Shown: positions 1 to 11,172 of the stretch, in pieces | Layout of the letters: each line of letters begins with the position of its first letter | Position numbering within the stretch: position 1 is the first letter of the stretch | Origin: Enoplosus armatus | Taxonomy: Eukaryota; Chordata; Actinopteri; Centrarchiformes; Enoplosidae | Assembly (NCBI RefSeq): GCF_043641665.1 | Contig: NC_092197.1 | Span: forward strand, 15,072,148-15,136,147 | Reading direction: 5' to 3' | DNA length: 64,000 bases | Notes under the pieces: generated by a model | Database searches by the model: none | What the model was told of the DNA's origin: nothing | What the model saw: the letters and a program-made list of their open reading frames with translations, nothing else | Made by a program: the position numbers and the translations under genes

Positions 1-311
1 TACAGGATGGCAGAGAGCGAGACAGCAGACATGTTGACTTCCTCTTATGACGGTCGTCTGGTTTGCCAGCGCCTGCAGTCTTTGTGTCTTGTCTGTTGCC
101 CTTTTCTGGTTGTGTGTCTCTCTCCCTTGAGTCCTGGTCAGTGGGGAATGAAATGATTTGCACTCTGCCTCTTCCCCTCAGCACTGTATTTTTGTTTGGT
201 TTGGTTTTATTTCACTTCACACCCGTGATAAACCATTACACAACTTCAGTTAGCGTGTTATGTTAGCATTTTTGCGAACAGGTCAGAATAGTTGTCATGG
301 CAGGGTCATGA
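1..311. other. Non-coding flank, nothing identified
   Basis: No coding signature, RNA gene or repeat was recognised before the transposon that begins at 312. The last five bases, CATGA at 307-311, are the left copy of that element's apparent target-site duplication. Confidence 0.5.
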
Positions 312-916
312 CACTGGTTACCAACCTGTGGGTCAAGACCTCCAGTGTGGTTGCCATATAATTCTGAGGGGATGTGAGATAATGAAGACGAAAGGACAGA
401 GGAAGACACAACACACAAAATTATGCTTATTTTTAGCCATGCAAGCAGCATGGCTTTATAAATGGAAATCTCAGTCTGTTGGTCAGTTATAGCCCCCCGC
501 AGGATTAATTGTGATAACTTTATCGCTGACTTTCCATACAGCACCATCATCAGTTCAAGTCGTCCAATACTTTGGTTTATAAGCAAATACCTGCAAAACT
601 AATGACATTCCCATCAGCCTCAGCTGTGCTAATTAGCAAATGTTGGCATGCTAATATACAAAACTAATATGGTAAAGATGCTAAACATTATACCTAACAT
701 CGACTGTATTAGACTTTTCTCAAATCTTTGCTTTTTCTTGTGAAATAGTGAAGGGTTTTACCAGCTTCAGGACTCCAAAGCTATTAAAGGGAATTATTCC
801 AAGAAAGGAACATCAGTTCATTTGAAATGAAATGAAATGCTTACAGCTCATAGTCATCCGCAACCTGTGGTGAGGGGTCGTGAGTAGTACAAGCCAAAAC
901 AGGTTGGGAACCAGTG
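312..916. mobile_element. hAT-like non-autonomous DNA transposon with nested insertion
   Basis: The ends are inverted repeats. Positions 312-329 read CACTGGTTACCAACCTGT, and the reverse complement of 899-916 reads CACTGGTTCCCAACCTGT, so 17 of 18 bases agree. The same five bases, CATGA, flank both ends (307-311 and 917-921), which looks like a target-site duplication. Just inside the ends are the phrases 'gggtcaagacctccagtgtg' and 'gaggggtcgtgagta', which I remember from a common teleost repeat with 'CAGTGGTTCTCAACC'-like termini. No transposase reading frame is present, so this is a non-autonomous copy. A second repeat (about 440-720) sits inside it and must have arrived later. The termini resemble hAT, but a hAT duplication would be 8 bp and only 5 bp match here, so the superfamily is uncertain. 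Confidence 0.72.
440..720 (+). repeat. Dispersed teleost repeat family F1, copy 1 (nested)
   Basis: Positions 584-613 are identical over 30 bases to 7859-7888, and similarity continues on both sides ('gctaattagcaaatgtt', 'ctaaacattatacct'). This is a partial copy of the longer repeat at 7425-8100, in the same orientation. It lies within the inverted-repeat element 312-916, so it inserted after that element. Boundaries are approximate. I know the wording as a frequent percomorph interspersed repeat but cannot name its class. Confidence 0.75.
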
Positions 917-1859
917 CATGATAAAATATGATGTGGTTATCCGACAATATGCACATGCAATATAATAAATAAAGTGTGAAAAGTGAAAAAAAAAATTTGT
1001 CATCAGCTGCAATCAGAGCTTAATGGAGGCAGTGGTCCGAGATGAGCTAAAATATAACATGTTATGATGGATGCACTTAGTTTGAAATTCACTTGCTGTA
1101 TTTGAGACCCCTTGTTTATTTATGCAGAAAAGGTAAGGACTCAGCCTACATGGTATGCGCTCTACCCAATGAGCTACCAGGGGCTCCCAGTTAAGAATGG
1201 TTTTGCTTTGTGGTGTGTGTCAGCAGATTTCACATACATTTTTTTTTTATCTCAAAAACCTTCATACAGCTGTCTGTCTCTCCTACACTCTCCTTTGCTA
1301 CATGATACACTCCATCCCCATACTTCCCCTCACTCTGTTTCTCTCCCACCTCTACTCCCCTTCCCAGTCCTCTATCACATACCTCTCCCTGTCAGTGATT
1401 TTATCGATTGAAGTATTTCTGTGATGCCTTATGGCCAACAGCAAGAAGTCACCGTTTATGATAGAAGGGAGGTCTCCGCGTGTTGATGGGGGGTTTTTTT
1501 GTGCACGAATGAGCAAGTGTCTGTGTGTGCATAGGGTGGTGTGAGTGTGTTTTGTGCGTGAAAGACCAAGAGAGTGAGTGAGGGCGAGTTTGCGTGTATG
1601 CCGTTCAATGCGGTGTGTGGAGGTAGCTGTGGCTGACTGATTAGACCCTTTAGTGAGTGTACCCACCTCTCACCAGCCATCCTTCACACTGACAGCTGGG
1701 CTGTGGAAGTGTATGCCTCCCTGCCTCCCTGAGTGTGTGCGCTTCTGTTTTATGAGCAATTGTGAGTGTTTTTCGGGTGTGTGGTTCAGTGTGCATGCAT
1801 TTTTATGCCACCTTTTGTGGCTGGTATTTTTACATGCACTCGGATAAATTTGAGTTGGA

Positions 1860-1861
<2 letters not shown>
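917..1861. other. Non-coding; pyrimidine-rich then GT-rich low complexity
   Basis: No gene is visible. From about 1260 to 1400 the plus strand is rich in C and T. From about 1490 to 1850 it is a degenerate G/T-rich stretch that leads into the perfect GT tract at 1862. The open frames here are products of this base composition. Confidence 0.5.

Positions 1862-1893
<32 letters not shown>
1862..1893. repeat. (GT)16 microsatellite
   Basis: An uninterrupted GT dinucleotide tract of 32 bases lies at the end of a broader GT-rich segment. Such tracts are frequent in fish DNA and are often length-polymorphic. Confidence 0.97.
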
Positions 1894-1894
<1 letters not shown>

Positions 1895-2376
1895 AGATCT
1901 GACTCCCACAGTCATCACTTACTGAAGGTTCAATGTGGCAACCAGGCGAGTGTGTTAATGTCAGGCTAATGACTTCCACTAGATAGTGAAACCTGCATGG
2001 CGTACTGATGGTTCCATTAGGGTGTAAAACAGCATTCATAGTGTAAAATATTAATTCTGCAGCTGAACGATCTCGGGCAAAGCTTAGAAATAGTCGTAAT
2101 ATTTGATTACTAAATAATTAATAAGAAACAAATTACCTTGATATTAGCAATAAAGAAAATTGTGAATAAGAACATTACATGCTGGAAGTGTTACTACTGT
2201 GCACCTGAAATGATGCATGTCTCAAGCTAATGCATATGCAATCAATAGCAGATTTATGTATTTGGGTGTCAATTTGTATTATTAAAATGGCCGAATATGT
2301 TCAGATTTACACATAGTCACCTAAGGTGTTGGGGTGAGTGTGGGCTTATCAACTCAGACTCCTAGGAATTACGTTC
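1894..2376. other. AT-rich non-coding, nothing identified
   Basis: No reading frame of note, no repeat copy and no RNA-like fold was recognised. Confidence 0.45.
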
Positions 2377-2612
2377 ATATTGGACAATTCTGCTCCTCAC
2401 TATTTACTTTCAATGCCAACGTTCAGTGCCAGTGCAGGAAATGAGTATGTCCTCAATGTAGAGAGATGGAAAGTAACGGTGGGTAGTGTAGAGCTTGTTG
2501 TTGACAAACCAATAAACCGATTGATAAACCACAATCTTTCCCTAAACCTAACCATGCCATACAGTAGTTGCCATGTGCATTGAATTTGTGGTTTAACAGA
2601 ATTGTCCAATAT
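2377..2612. mobile_element. MITE-like element with perfect 16-bp inverted ends
   Basis: Positions 2377-2392 read ATATTGGACAATTCTG and 2597-2612 read CAGAATTGTCCAATAT, an exact 16-base inverted repeat bracketing 204 bp. If TA at 2378-2379 and 2610-2611 is a target duplication, the element is 2380-2609 with TTGGACAATTCTG termini. It has no coding capacity. Its right half contains 'aaccacaatctttccctaaacctaacc', which is close to segments at 6210-6245 and 21980-22035, so part of it belongs to a dispersed family. A miniature DNA transposon is the simplest reading. Confidence 0.7.
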
Positions 2613-3559
2613 CAATCAATCAATATGGCAAACAGAAGAGAGATATGACTGGAAATAAGGGAGAGAGAGAGATACAACAGAAGTCAACAGAAACTGGAGA
2701 CATTGCAGTTCATGGTCAGCATGCTAACTCTGAAGCCATGACTGCCCGTTGTGTGATAATTGCAAGTAATAACATACAATCTTTGGTGTGACAAATCTCT
2801 GCTCTGCCCTCAAAGCTAAAAGCAGAATAATGAAACTGTCAGTAATGACACGTTCATGCTATAGTATGCCTCACAATATTTGAAATTCTGAGACATCACA
2901 GATGAAATCTGGTTTTGTTGCTGAGTGTCGTCTGGAAACACTATTTAGATATTTCTTTCACACATGATACTACTTTATGAGGACAGATAAAAAATAAACA
3001 GACAGATATCTTTAAAAAATAAGACAAAAATGTGCAGGAGAATGGTAAAAGTGGTGATGGAGAAGCTTGATAAAGCAGTGCATTGTGGGTGTCTGTGTAT
3101 GTTTACAGTCTACACAGCAAAACTACTTTACTCCCACCATCTCTCTCTCCTCCTCCTCCTCCTCCTCCTCCTCCTCCTCCTGCCTCCTTCATAGTTTGTT
3201 CAGATGAAACTTTGAACACCATCCTCTTATTCATCTCACACTGCAGTTCATTTCTTCTTCATGAATGCATATCACATCATTATGTATGACTTTCTGACTG
3301 GTAGGAGGTACAAGGAACCAAAACAAAACTACGGTAGCTTCACATGTTTTTTCTCCCCTACTACTGATTTGCCCTTGCCATGCCGATGCACCATTTTGAC
3401 TTTTAATTAGCTTCTCCACCTCTGTGCCCCATTAGTATTCCACTGTTGTTGGCTCTTTCATATCCATTGCAGACTGTGCAAATGATGCTTTTTACTTTAG
3501 ACCGATACAGAATGACAGTGACTACTTTAATCGCAGTGAGTGAAGATGAGCCGATGTGT
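2613..3559. other. Non-coding apart from a TCC tract
   Basis: It begins with a short GAGAGA run near 2660. Apart from the trinucleotide tract at 3148-3180, no gene or repeat is recognised. The proline-rich open frame around 3083-3289 is the translation of that tract and is not a gene. Confidence 0.45.
3148..3180. repeat. (TCC)11 trinucleotide microsatellite
   Basis: There are eleven uninterrupted TCC units, preceded by a short CT run. One strand is pure pyrimidine and the other pure purine. Confidence 0.97.
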
Positions 3560-3860
3560 CTTACAATCATTCCACACAGGAGAAGGTGTGTCACTGTGTC
3601 TTAGTCTTTTGTTAGACCACAATTTAAAATTTGAGAAACATGTAGACATAATGGTCAAGTTTGCAAAGACAAACATATGCACATTTAAACTCATCAGAGA
3701 CTTTTTAACATCTGTAATGCATGGTTTTCTTCACTTTTCTTTATGAACCCTAGTAAGCTAGTAAGTAAAGTTAGCACGTTTTTAGAGCAGATGTCACTAT
3801 GTGCTTCACAATGAATATAACTAAAACATATAAGAATATACATAATAGATAACTAACAAA
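3560..3860 (+). pseudogene. Decayed LINE reverse-transcriptase C-terminal fragment
   Basis: Translation of about 3590-3745 gives LLLDHNLKFEKHVD, then KFAKTNICTFKLIRDFLT, then MHGFLHFSL. This matches the pattern of the region after the catalytic YxDD box in fish non-LTR retrotransposons: LG-x-x-LD-x-x-L-x-F-x-x-H(I/V), a stretch of K/N/F residues, an (I/L)R-x-(F/L)L segment, then an FxHxxIxSHLNYC-like end. Only about 50 residues survive; no start, no catalytic box and no 3' tail are intact. The following bases (3760-3860, 'agcacgtttttagagcagatgtc ... gtgcttcacaatgaa' separated by a few bases) look like a second, degraded teleost repeat. The assignment rests on motif resemblance by eye. Confidence 0.5.
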
Positions 3861-4107
3861 GTACATAAAAAAACGTAATATTTTTTGGATTTTAATTATT
3901 TTGACACTGGACTGATGACACAAGATGATTTATAAAGCACAGGGTTTTGAACACAAAGTCAACATCTTCATCCAATGTAATGCCAATCGAGAGAATCAGC
4001 AGAGAATGAGATTTGGCTCTTGCATCACTGTAAACTGGCCTTTCTTTGGACATTGGCAACGTCCACCCTGGAGAATTTGACAACTCAGGTATAAGAAGGC
4101 ATAAACT

Positions 4108-4260
4108 CATATTAGTCCCCGAGCCCCCGAGTGGTTAAGATTAAGCCTGCAAATCCTTCACACCACCTGATAAGGTTTTCCAACAATCAGGATTTGGCCT
4201 GCAATTGTCAAAATGGTCAAATCTGATCTCAACTGGCTAAATAATCTTCTAGTGTGTCTC
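4108..4260 (+). repeat. tRNA-Ser-like relic or SINE head, with repeat tail
   Basis: At 4128-4140 the sequence CCGAGTGGTTAAG is identical to the D-arm (A-box) core of vertebrate tRNA-Ser. Sixteen to twenty bases later CTGCAAATCC resembles the anticodon arm (CTGCTAATCC in tRNA-Ser-GCT). A T-arm is not convincing: 'ggttttccaac' near 4175 replaces the expected GGTTCGAATCC. The acceptor stem is interrupted by extra C/G bases. It cannot be a working tRNA gene. A tRNA-derived SINE head or an old tRNA pseudogene are possible. The wording from 4145 to 4195 also reminds me of a dispersed fish repeat, so the tRNA likeness could be partly chance. Confidence 0.35.
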
Positions 4261-6204
4261 CAACCTTAGAGAGAAAGTCATGTGAAGTAAAACTTTTCCA
4301 CAACACAATTTGAAAACAGAGTTTGCAGGGATACCAGGAGACATTACGTTCTGGTGCATGTGCATTTAGGAATCACATTTATATGCTACTCATTTGTTTT
4401 GATTTATGTAATGCATGCAAGTTGTAAGGAGGTGGTTGGAGTGGATGGGTGGCGTACAAAGCATGAGACTTTGACGCAGGGAGCCCTGAGTGTTGATAGG
4501 TTTAGGCAAGAAAATCAGTACCTTCATTCTGAAACTACCAACTTTGGTAGTTTATTGCTTCTCCGCCTTAAATGTGACCCTGTGAAAATCAAACCTTACC
4601 CTTGGCGAGTGATCTACTTCTCCTCAGTAATTAAGTCCTAATAAACTCAAATTATTTGGAGTTTCTTACGAGGAATCAAGGACAAAGTTTTAAAAAGTCT
4701 TAGTAATCCACAAATAAGCCTTCAAAGAAAGTGCTTAAAACATCCCAGATAAAATGACCACAAGAACTTTCTACAAAATGAACCTGTAGCAAATAACATT
4801 TTAATGTGGGATGCATAACTTTCCTCCAAATGAATACTAATCCATTAATATTCCTTAATAGTGCAATTTCAGTGAGGTAACCAATGTCCAGATAATTCAG
4901 AGACAAACAACTTTGACATTGGCTGTGATGCAAAAACACTTTTTACTGTCTGTGGTGCTAGAATGGCAGAATAATGCTGAGAGGAAAATACAGCACTTTG
5001 ATATTGCCAAAAAGAGGCAGAGAATCCATTTTGTTTGATAAGGCTTTTTTTCTTTTGATGTAGATGATCCATTTAGCAATGGATTTTCTCCTCTTTTGTC
5101 TGTGAAGGCAAACACGTTCTGTCACTTCTCATTCCGTCTCATTTTATGTCCCTGTGAAGGAGGCTTTTGCAGTGCGGCTGTCCGGCACATTGTCTGGTCA
5201 TTTTTCTAACACACAATGAGTGTGAGCTCAACATAACTGTCTGCATGCATGAGCAGGCAAGCTTTTAGCAGCGCTGAGGCAAGTTCACACTTCTTGTTGT
5301 CTCTAATTATGACAATGTTCAAACCCTGTCTTTAAAAAATTACTTTCATGTAGTACTAATTTGATTATGTTATGTTTTATCAACATTATGATGAAGCGTT
5401 CAACATATCTGCAAAACATTCACTGTCCTATTTCATTTGTTTATCTGCTCTAGTGAAGTAAAGCATGACTAAAGGTTTTATGGTGATGTTTACGCAAACT
5501 CAAAGCACTTGGGAAAAGATTGCGGTCCTGGGTAAATGTTGAAAAAGTCTAAGCTGACTTTATGGATATGAGATGCACTGACTTTCAGAAAACACTTCAT
5601 AATATGGTTACACACATGCTTAAGTAGTGTATGATTCATCAGATGCAGACATCTAAGCTAAATGTTGCTTCATATTGACAAGTCAAATTCCTGACACAGC
5701 ATTACTACCTTCTCACATCATTACAGCATGATCTGTTGACGTATGTTCCGATAATATTCCCCTGATTTGGTGACTGGCACTCCACAACAAAAAAAGCAAA
5801 AAATAAATAAACTCACAGGCCACCTCCTAGCTTGTGAATGTGACATAAACAAAGACTGTTGCAGCAACATGAAGATGTTTGCATCTGACTATAAGTTTGA
5901 AAACAGCTTCGTATCTGCTTTTCAGAGAGGCTGATCAAATTCATGGGTCTGAAATGACCTTTTCTATGTAACTGGATTCCAGCCAAGGTAGTGGCATATA
6001 AAATAATGGGTGTGATCTGTGAGTTAACAATCATTAATTGATGATCAATTAAGTGTTAACTGATCACATAAAGTCATAATGTCTGTCTTGATTATTTCTT
6101 AATGGTGAGCAACAGAAATTCATGCTACACCCCGCATTAATTCATGCATTCCATGATGGGTCATGCATTAGTTTTAGCATTACTTAAGCATTATCTTTCT
6201 CAAT
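4261..6204. other. Non-coding, about 1.9 kb, nothing identified
   Basis: AT-rich sequence without microsatellites of note. Open frames are at most 95 codons, lack recognisable domains and carry no plausible splice or start context. Confidence 0.45.
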
Positions 6205-6255
6205 ATTTAACCAAAACCATGATCTTTCCCTAACCTTGACCAAGTGTTTTAATTC
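6205..6255 (+). repeat. Fragment of dispersed repeat ('CATGATCTTTCCCTAACC')
   Basis: The sequence 'aaccatgatctttccctaac' is close to 2530-2556 and to 21976-22003 in this window. I know it from a widespread teleost repeat that continues with 'aaccaagtggtttt'. Here the match ends at an A/T-rich 'ttcaattcaatt' stretch. Confidence 0.5.
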
Positions 6256-7424
6256 AATTCAATTTAATCTGCTTTGTGTGCCCAACCATCTGCCCATCCT
6301 GCTCCCTATGTCCCTATGTACAGTGTTAGGATGTCACACTTCCTTAATTGGAAGAGTTTTAATTTACTGAAAATACTATCAATCCAACAACCATACAAAA
6401 ATGTGGGGGTTTTTTTTCATCTATTCTAAGCAATTACACGTGTGTAAACAAAGTAAATCTGATTTTGAAGAGCAGATCATGAGCCACAGTAGGTTGGAGT
6501 GTCATGTGCTCTGTGTGCTCCACCACCAGCGTGTGGCTCAATTAGTAGCTCCAAAACACAAACCTGTGACTGCTCCCACAGAGAGCAGCCGCTAGCAAAC
6601 AGAGTAAGTAGTAGTAGTACTCGAGTGAACCAATTATCCAACAAAAACAGAGACATGATCACTGCAACTTTCAAGGTCCTGCTAATGCTCAAGCTCTAAG
6701 GTCAAACTGGTGGTTATATTTTGGCACACGAGACTACTTTTTTATTTAACAGCTCCATCTTGTTAAGTTTTGTTTATCCATGAGAGGTTTTCAGAGACGC
6801 ACGCTCTCCAGTAATATCCTGCTTCACACAAATCCATCACATTCACATTGAAATTATTTTTCCATGAATCTGGGGGTTTGCACTCACTCGGAACACCAAA
6901 TGAAACAGCTTTGAGCAGAATCCAGGTTGAGGTTAAACAACATGTCTTTCTAGCAACAAGTCTTTGATAAGCCAAAACAATGAAGTCTACATGTCTCTTT
7001 CCCTGAAAAGAAAAAAGAAAACCTTTCTGCCCTTCAGGTTAGTGTCCTGTTATTTTAACATACTCTCTTACTCCCTATATCTCTGCATCTTTATCACAAA
7101 CACTAAACACCAGGCAGTCTTCAGGCCTGGGAACCTATTTCAAGCCCATTAGATAAAAAGGTAGCCTGTTTGAAAAGGGTAAAAATCTGTCACCAGCAAC
7201 AACATAAAGCAAAACCCAAGCAAACAAACAGAGACAGAGGGACGAAAATGTTATGTAACATTCAGAGAATGCTTTTAAGAGGATGAGAGAAGATAGACGG
7301 ATGAAGATGGGATAGAATCTTAAAACCCAGATAAGTAAGGTACACAAAGGAGCTGGACAGAAGATGTTTGCCTGAACCATTAGCAGCACTTTAGTTTAAA
7401 TCCAAGCAGAACAATCGTAATAGA
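6256..7424. other. Non-coding, nothing identified
   Basis: No gene, RNA or internal repeat copy is recognised in about 1.2 kb. Confidence 0.45.
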
Positions 7425-8100
7425 ATGCTGATTTTTACCCATGGTAGTGGCTTGTCTGTACGGATGGCAATTTTGTTCAGTCCACCACTTTGGTCCAGAC
7501 TGAGATATCTTAACTACTGCATAGATTACCATAAAATGTTGTACAGACATTCACAGCCCCCAGAGAAGGAGGTCTACTGACTTTGGAGATCCCCTGACTC
7601 ATCTAGCACCACCAGCAGGTAAAAGTTTTCACTTATCCCATGAAACCCTCAACATCTACTCGATAGATTGGCACAAAATGTTGTGCGGTCATGGCTCCTA
7701 GACAATAAATCATAATGACTTTGGTGATCCTATGGTGAAACTATTGGATACATTGCTATGAAATTTGGTACAAACGGTCATGTCCCCCTCAGCATTGGTG
7801 AATTAACTTTGGTGAACCCTTATCTTTTCATCTAGCGACCAGTACTTTGGTTTATGACCAAATACCTGCAAAACTAATGACATTCCCAGCATCTTGTGTG
7901 CTAATTAGCAAATGTTAGCGTTCTAACACACTAAACTGAGATGGTGAACATGGTATACATTATACCCTCTTAGCATCAGTATGTTAGCACTGTCACTGTG
8001 AGGAGGTTAGCATGCTGGCTTTCCCATTTAGCTAGTTAAATAAGTTAAGTGCAGTCTTACAGAGCAGCTATGGCTGTAGTCTCTTAGTCTTGTTTTAACC
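7425..8100 (+). repeat. Dispersed teleost repeat family F1, longest copy
   Basis: This is the most complete copy in the window. It has several repeated sub-phrases of the type 'actattggatacattgctatgaaat' (broken up by mutation), 'ttggtgatcc' and 'catctagc', followed by the stretch shared with copy 1 (7859-7888) and a right end 'gactcttagtcttg'-like at about 8080-8096. Other copies are at 440-720 (same strand), 43056-43405 (opposite strand) and 58005-58180 (same strand, left half only). It has no open frame and no clear inverted ends. It is probably non-autonomous; its class is unknown to me. Confidence 0.8.
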
Positions 8101-11100
8101 GTAACCGTTTAACTGTGACAAGTAAATGACCATAATCTCATAAAAATTATGAGATGTTTGGAAACAGTCTTTCAGTAATATATAAATTATAAATATTTTG
8201 TACGTAAACAAGTTAGTGTATAATAAAAAAATAAACCATAAACGACCAAAGCATTTTCTAAATATTACTGTTTGGAAGTGGTTTGAAAAATGTCCATACT
8301 TTTTCTTATGCCCTTAAAAAAAACACACACTCCATTTTGTAACCACCATGAATTCAACCTGAGCACAACCATAGTTTTTTTTTTCTCTGTGAAACTCCCA
8401 ATCTTTGAAAGCCACCTATTTATAAGGATTTATTTATAAGGATTTTTTAAGGATGCAAAGATAGGTTAAGTATCACTTCAGAATAATCTGTTTTACTGCC
8501 ACTAATCAAGTGCTATTAAACCAAATGACCCTTCAAACAAGTGCAATATTTGTACATTGACTCACTCAATCGGCATTAAATGGTCAAACAGTCTCACTGC
8601 TACAGAATAACTGAGTGTTTCGACTCCAAGGAGAAATCAGCAGGCTCAGTGTGTTATGGTGATGATTAATTGCAGGAGAAGTGGATCTGTCTTTTGCATG
8701 TTTCATGATTGTGAATATTTGTTTATTTTTACAACACTCACAAGTTAAAAGGCGTATTTTATTAAGAAGCAGGTCTTACAAAATCATACCTGAAGCACAA
8801 AGGAAACAGAGCGGCGAGTAAAATGACTCTGCATGGCAGCAGTACATGTAACGTGTCTTCATCCTTAACATCTGTGATTGTTTGTGTGTCACAGCTTCAA
8901 TTGCATTGTTTTGAGTATTTCATAGTCTGTGTTGTATGAATTTTGACTTTGCAGAGACAAAACAACACTGAGTGGTGCCGACACTTAAAAGAAAAGAGGC
9001 ACAGAGGGGATTGACAGCATGCGCACACCTACTGCCTTAAGCACTTATCAAACAGAGCAGCAGAATGACACCAGCACAAAGGCGGACACGGCTGAATTAA
9101 CCTTTTGTTCCAGAGGAGGATAAGGAAACGTCAGATTTTAGAGCTGGTGTCTTGACTGTAGCCAGTACTGCCAAAAACCTTCAACTTCTACCACAAACCT
9201 TTTCTACTAGATTTGATGTTTTGACCCTCATCGTTTGCACACGCCAGATTGTTATTTAAAACAACAAATCTGCACATCAGATTCACTACATGGACTGTTG
9301 GAGCTCCTATACTTCCTCTCTGAATAAACTAGCTTGTAAAGTCGAGCACACATACTTTTACTTGTCCTATGGCGTTGAGTCCTTTGTAGTTCTAAAGCCT
9401 CTTGATTTTGTCCTCCAACACATCACACTGTAATGTAAGGGCAGAATAAAACATTTGAAAAGCTGCATTGATGTAAACAAATCTTAATGAGCTCAATATT
9501 GAAGCAGTTGTTTGGTACTCTTCATTGTAGCTTTTTAAGAACCGTATTTTTTATGCTAAAAAAGAAATATGAGCATTCAATACAGGATTGGAAAATGTTA
9601 GAGGATAACTTTCATGTACTTGTTCAGCACAATAAGTTGGTGAAGAAGCCAGCAGCAATCTACTAGTCAGTTTCTATGGAAAGACAATTGGGGATCCATA
9701 CACATGCCCACCTGTAACGTTTATTATTTATGTGAAAGTATTTCAATGTTTGGAAAGGTTGTCTCTCAAAAAGCTTGAATCATTTATTTGCAGTAATATA
9801 TAGTAAGACTGCAGCACAAATGGAGAAGAAAAGCTATTTACTATATATTTTTCATATAAATGTATTTAAGTTTTAATGTGGATTGCGTCAAAAAGTTTAT
9901 TTCAGATTTGAGCATGATGGTTAAAGCTTGACCTTAGGGACAGAAGATGAGATGGTATGTGCGTATTTGGTGGGGCAGGCCCAAGCTTCCCTACTTCCCC
10001 GCTGCTTTGCCGGTCAGGTTCAGTGTTCAAGGTGTATGAGTAAAATGATTTTCTTCAGGGTAAGCGCAACCAAAAAACAAACCACAAAAAGAATGTACTT
10101 GTTGCTCAATGGGTGCGCTCCTTGTGCCAGTTGGGTATATACTTTTAATTCAGCACCCAAAGCAGCTTATGCCACTCATGCGGACTTGCATCGACATCTA
10201 TGTGCGTCACGTAAAACAAAATACTCCATGTACCAACAGGATCATAAACAATACAGACTAATTAACACATATTTCATTGAAGTGGGTAAAATAGAAAAGG
10301 TGCTGTACTATCTCTGCCAACACCCAGTTTACTACACCTTTACCACTTGCTTTTGTTTGATTATCAGCTGATAGACATTCAACAGTCATACCAGCCACCT
10401 CTAATGCCATCTGCACACCATTAAAGCCAGAGCGACGAAATGGAGTACAGCCAGCGACAACACTAGCTTTTTCCGAAGCCCTGAAGCACATCTCACGGCC
10501 ACCTTGCAGTGTCTAAATTGAACTTGAATCTGTTGTCATGACGGTTGTAATTTAGATGTCATCATATTACAGAATTACGGGCATATGTGTATTTGACCAT
10601 TTTTTGATTTTGATTATTTTGTTAGACCTTTGGTCGGTGATGTCAGAGCCATACGTCAAGACTGATCCATCGACACCCTGCCAGGGAACAGGAACTATGT
10701 GCAGACTAGTAGGGGGAACATTCTCTCTTCACGGTTGGTGTTGCTGCTGCTCCCTCTATGTTTGCTTTTGCTAACAAGCAGAGCTGCCTCTCCCTTTTCA
10801 GTCAGTCTTGCATCAATTGAGGAATTCTCCTTCTGTTCCTCTCTGCCTGTGTTCTTCCTCTCCCTCCCATTACCACTAACTACTGCAGCCTTTCATTCAC
10901 TGCAAGGAACCAGCATGAACTCATCTACCAGGCACCGCCGCACAGCTCTGTCCAATTCTCGATTAGTCAATTACTTGCTGGAGTCTTCGGCTTTTCTCCA
11001 TTACTAATCAGTATAAACTGAACACCTTTGGGATTCAGACTGTAGTTGGGAGAAAAGGAAACAATTTAAAGATGTCATCTTGGGCTGTGAAAGGCATTTT

Positions 11101-11114
11101 GTTCACATTTTATG
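8101..11114. other. Non-coding, about 3 kb
   Basis: Mostly AT-rich unique sequence. A 13-base tandem pair lies at about 8419-8445 ('tttataaggattt' twice). A 147-codon open frame at 9928-10371 has no recognisable domain, unusual residue composition and no supporting context, so I do not call it a gene. Nothing else was recognised. Confidence 0.4.
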
Positions 11115-11172
11115 TGGAACTGTGAGATTAATTGTTAATGAAAACTGTCACTAGTTGCAGCCCTAGTAAGGA
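11115..11172 (+). repeat. Fragment of teleost repeat ending 'GTTGCAGCCCTAG'
   Basis: The stretch 'attaattgttaatgaaaac ... tagttgcagccctag' resembles the end of a common fish repeat built of ATTAATCG/AATCGTTAGTTGCAGCCCTA phrases. It is short and degraded. Confidence 0.45.

Noticed and set aside
3083..3289. Proline-rich open frame
   Set aside because: It is the translation of the (TCC)11 tract and lacks any other coding feature.
4128..4195. A functional tRNA-Ser gene
   Set aside because: The T-arm and a continuous acceptor stem are missing and the anticodon loop does not give a serine anticodon.
9928..10371. 147-codon open frame on the plus strand
   Set aside because: Residue composition is erratic, no domain or homology pattern is recognisable and the frame overlaps others of similar length.
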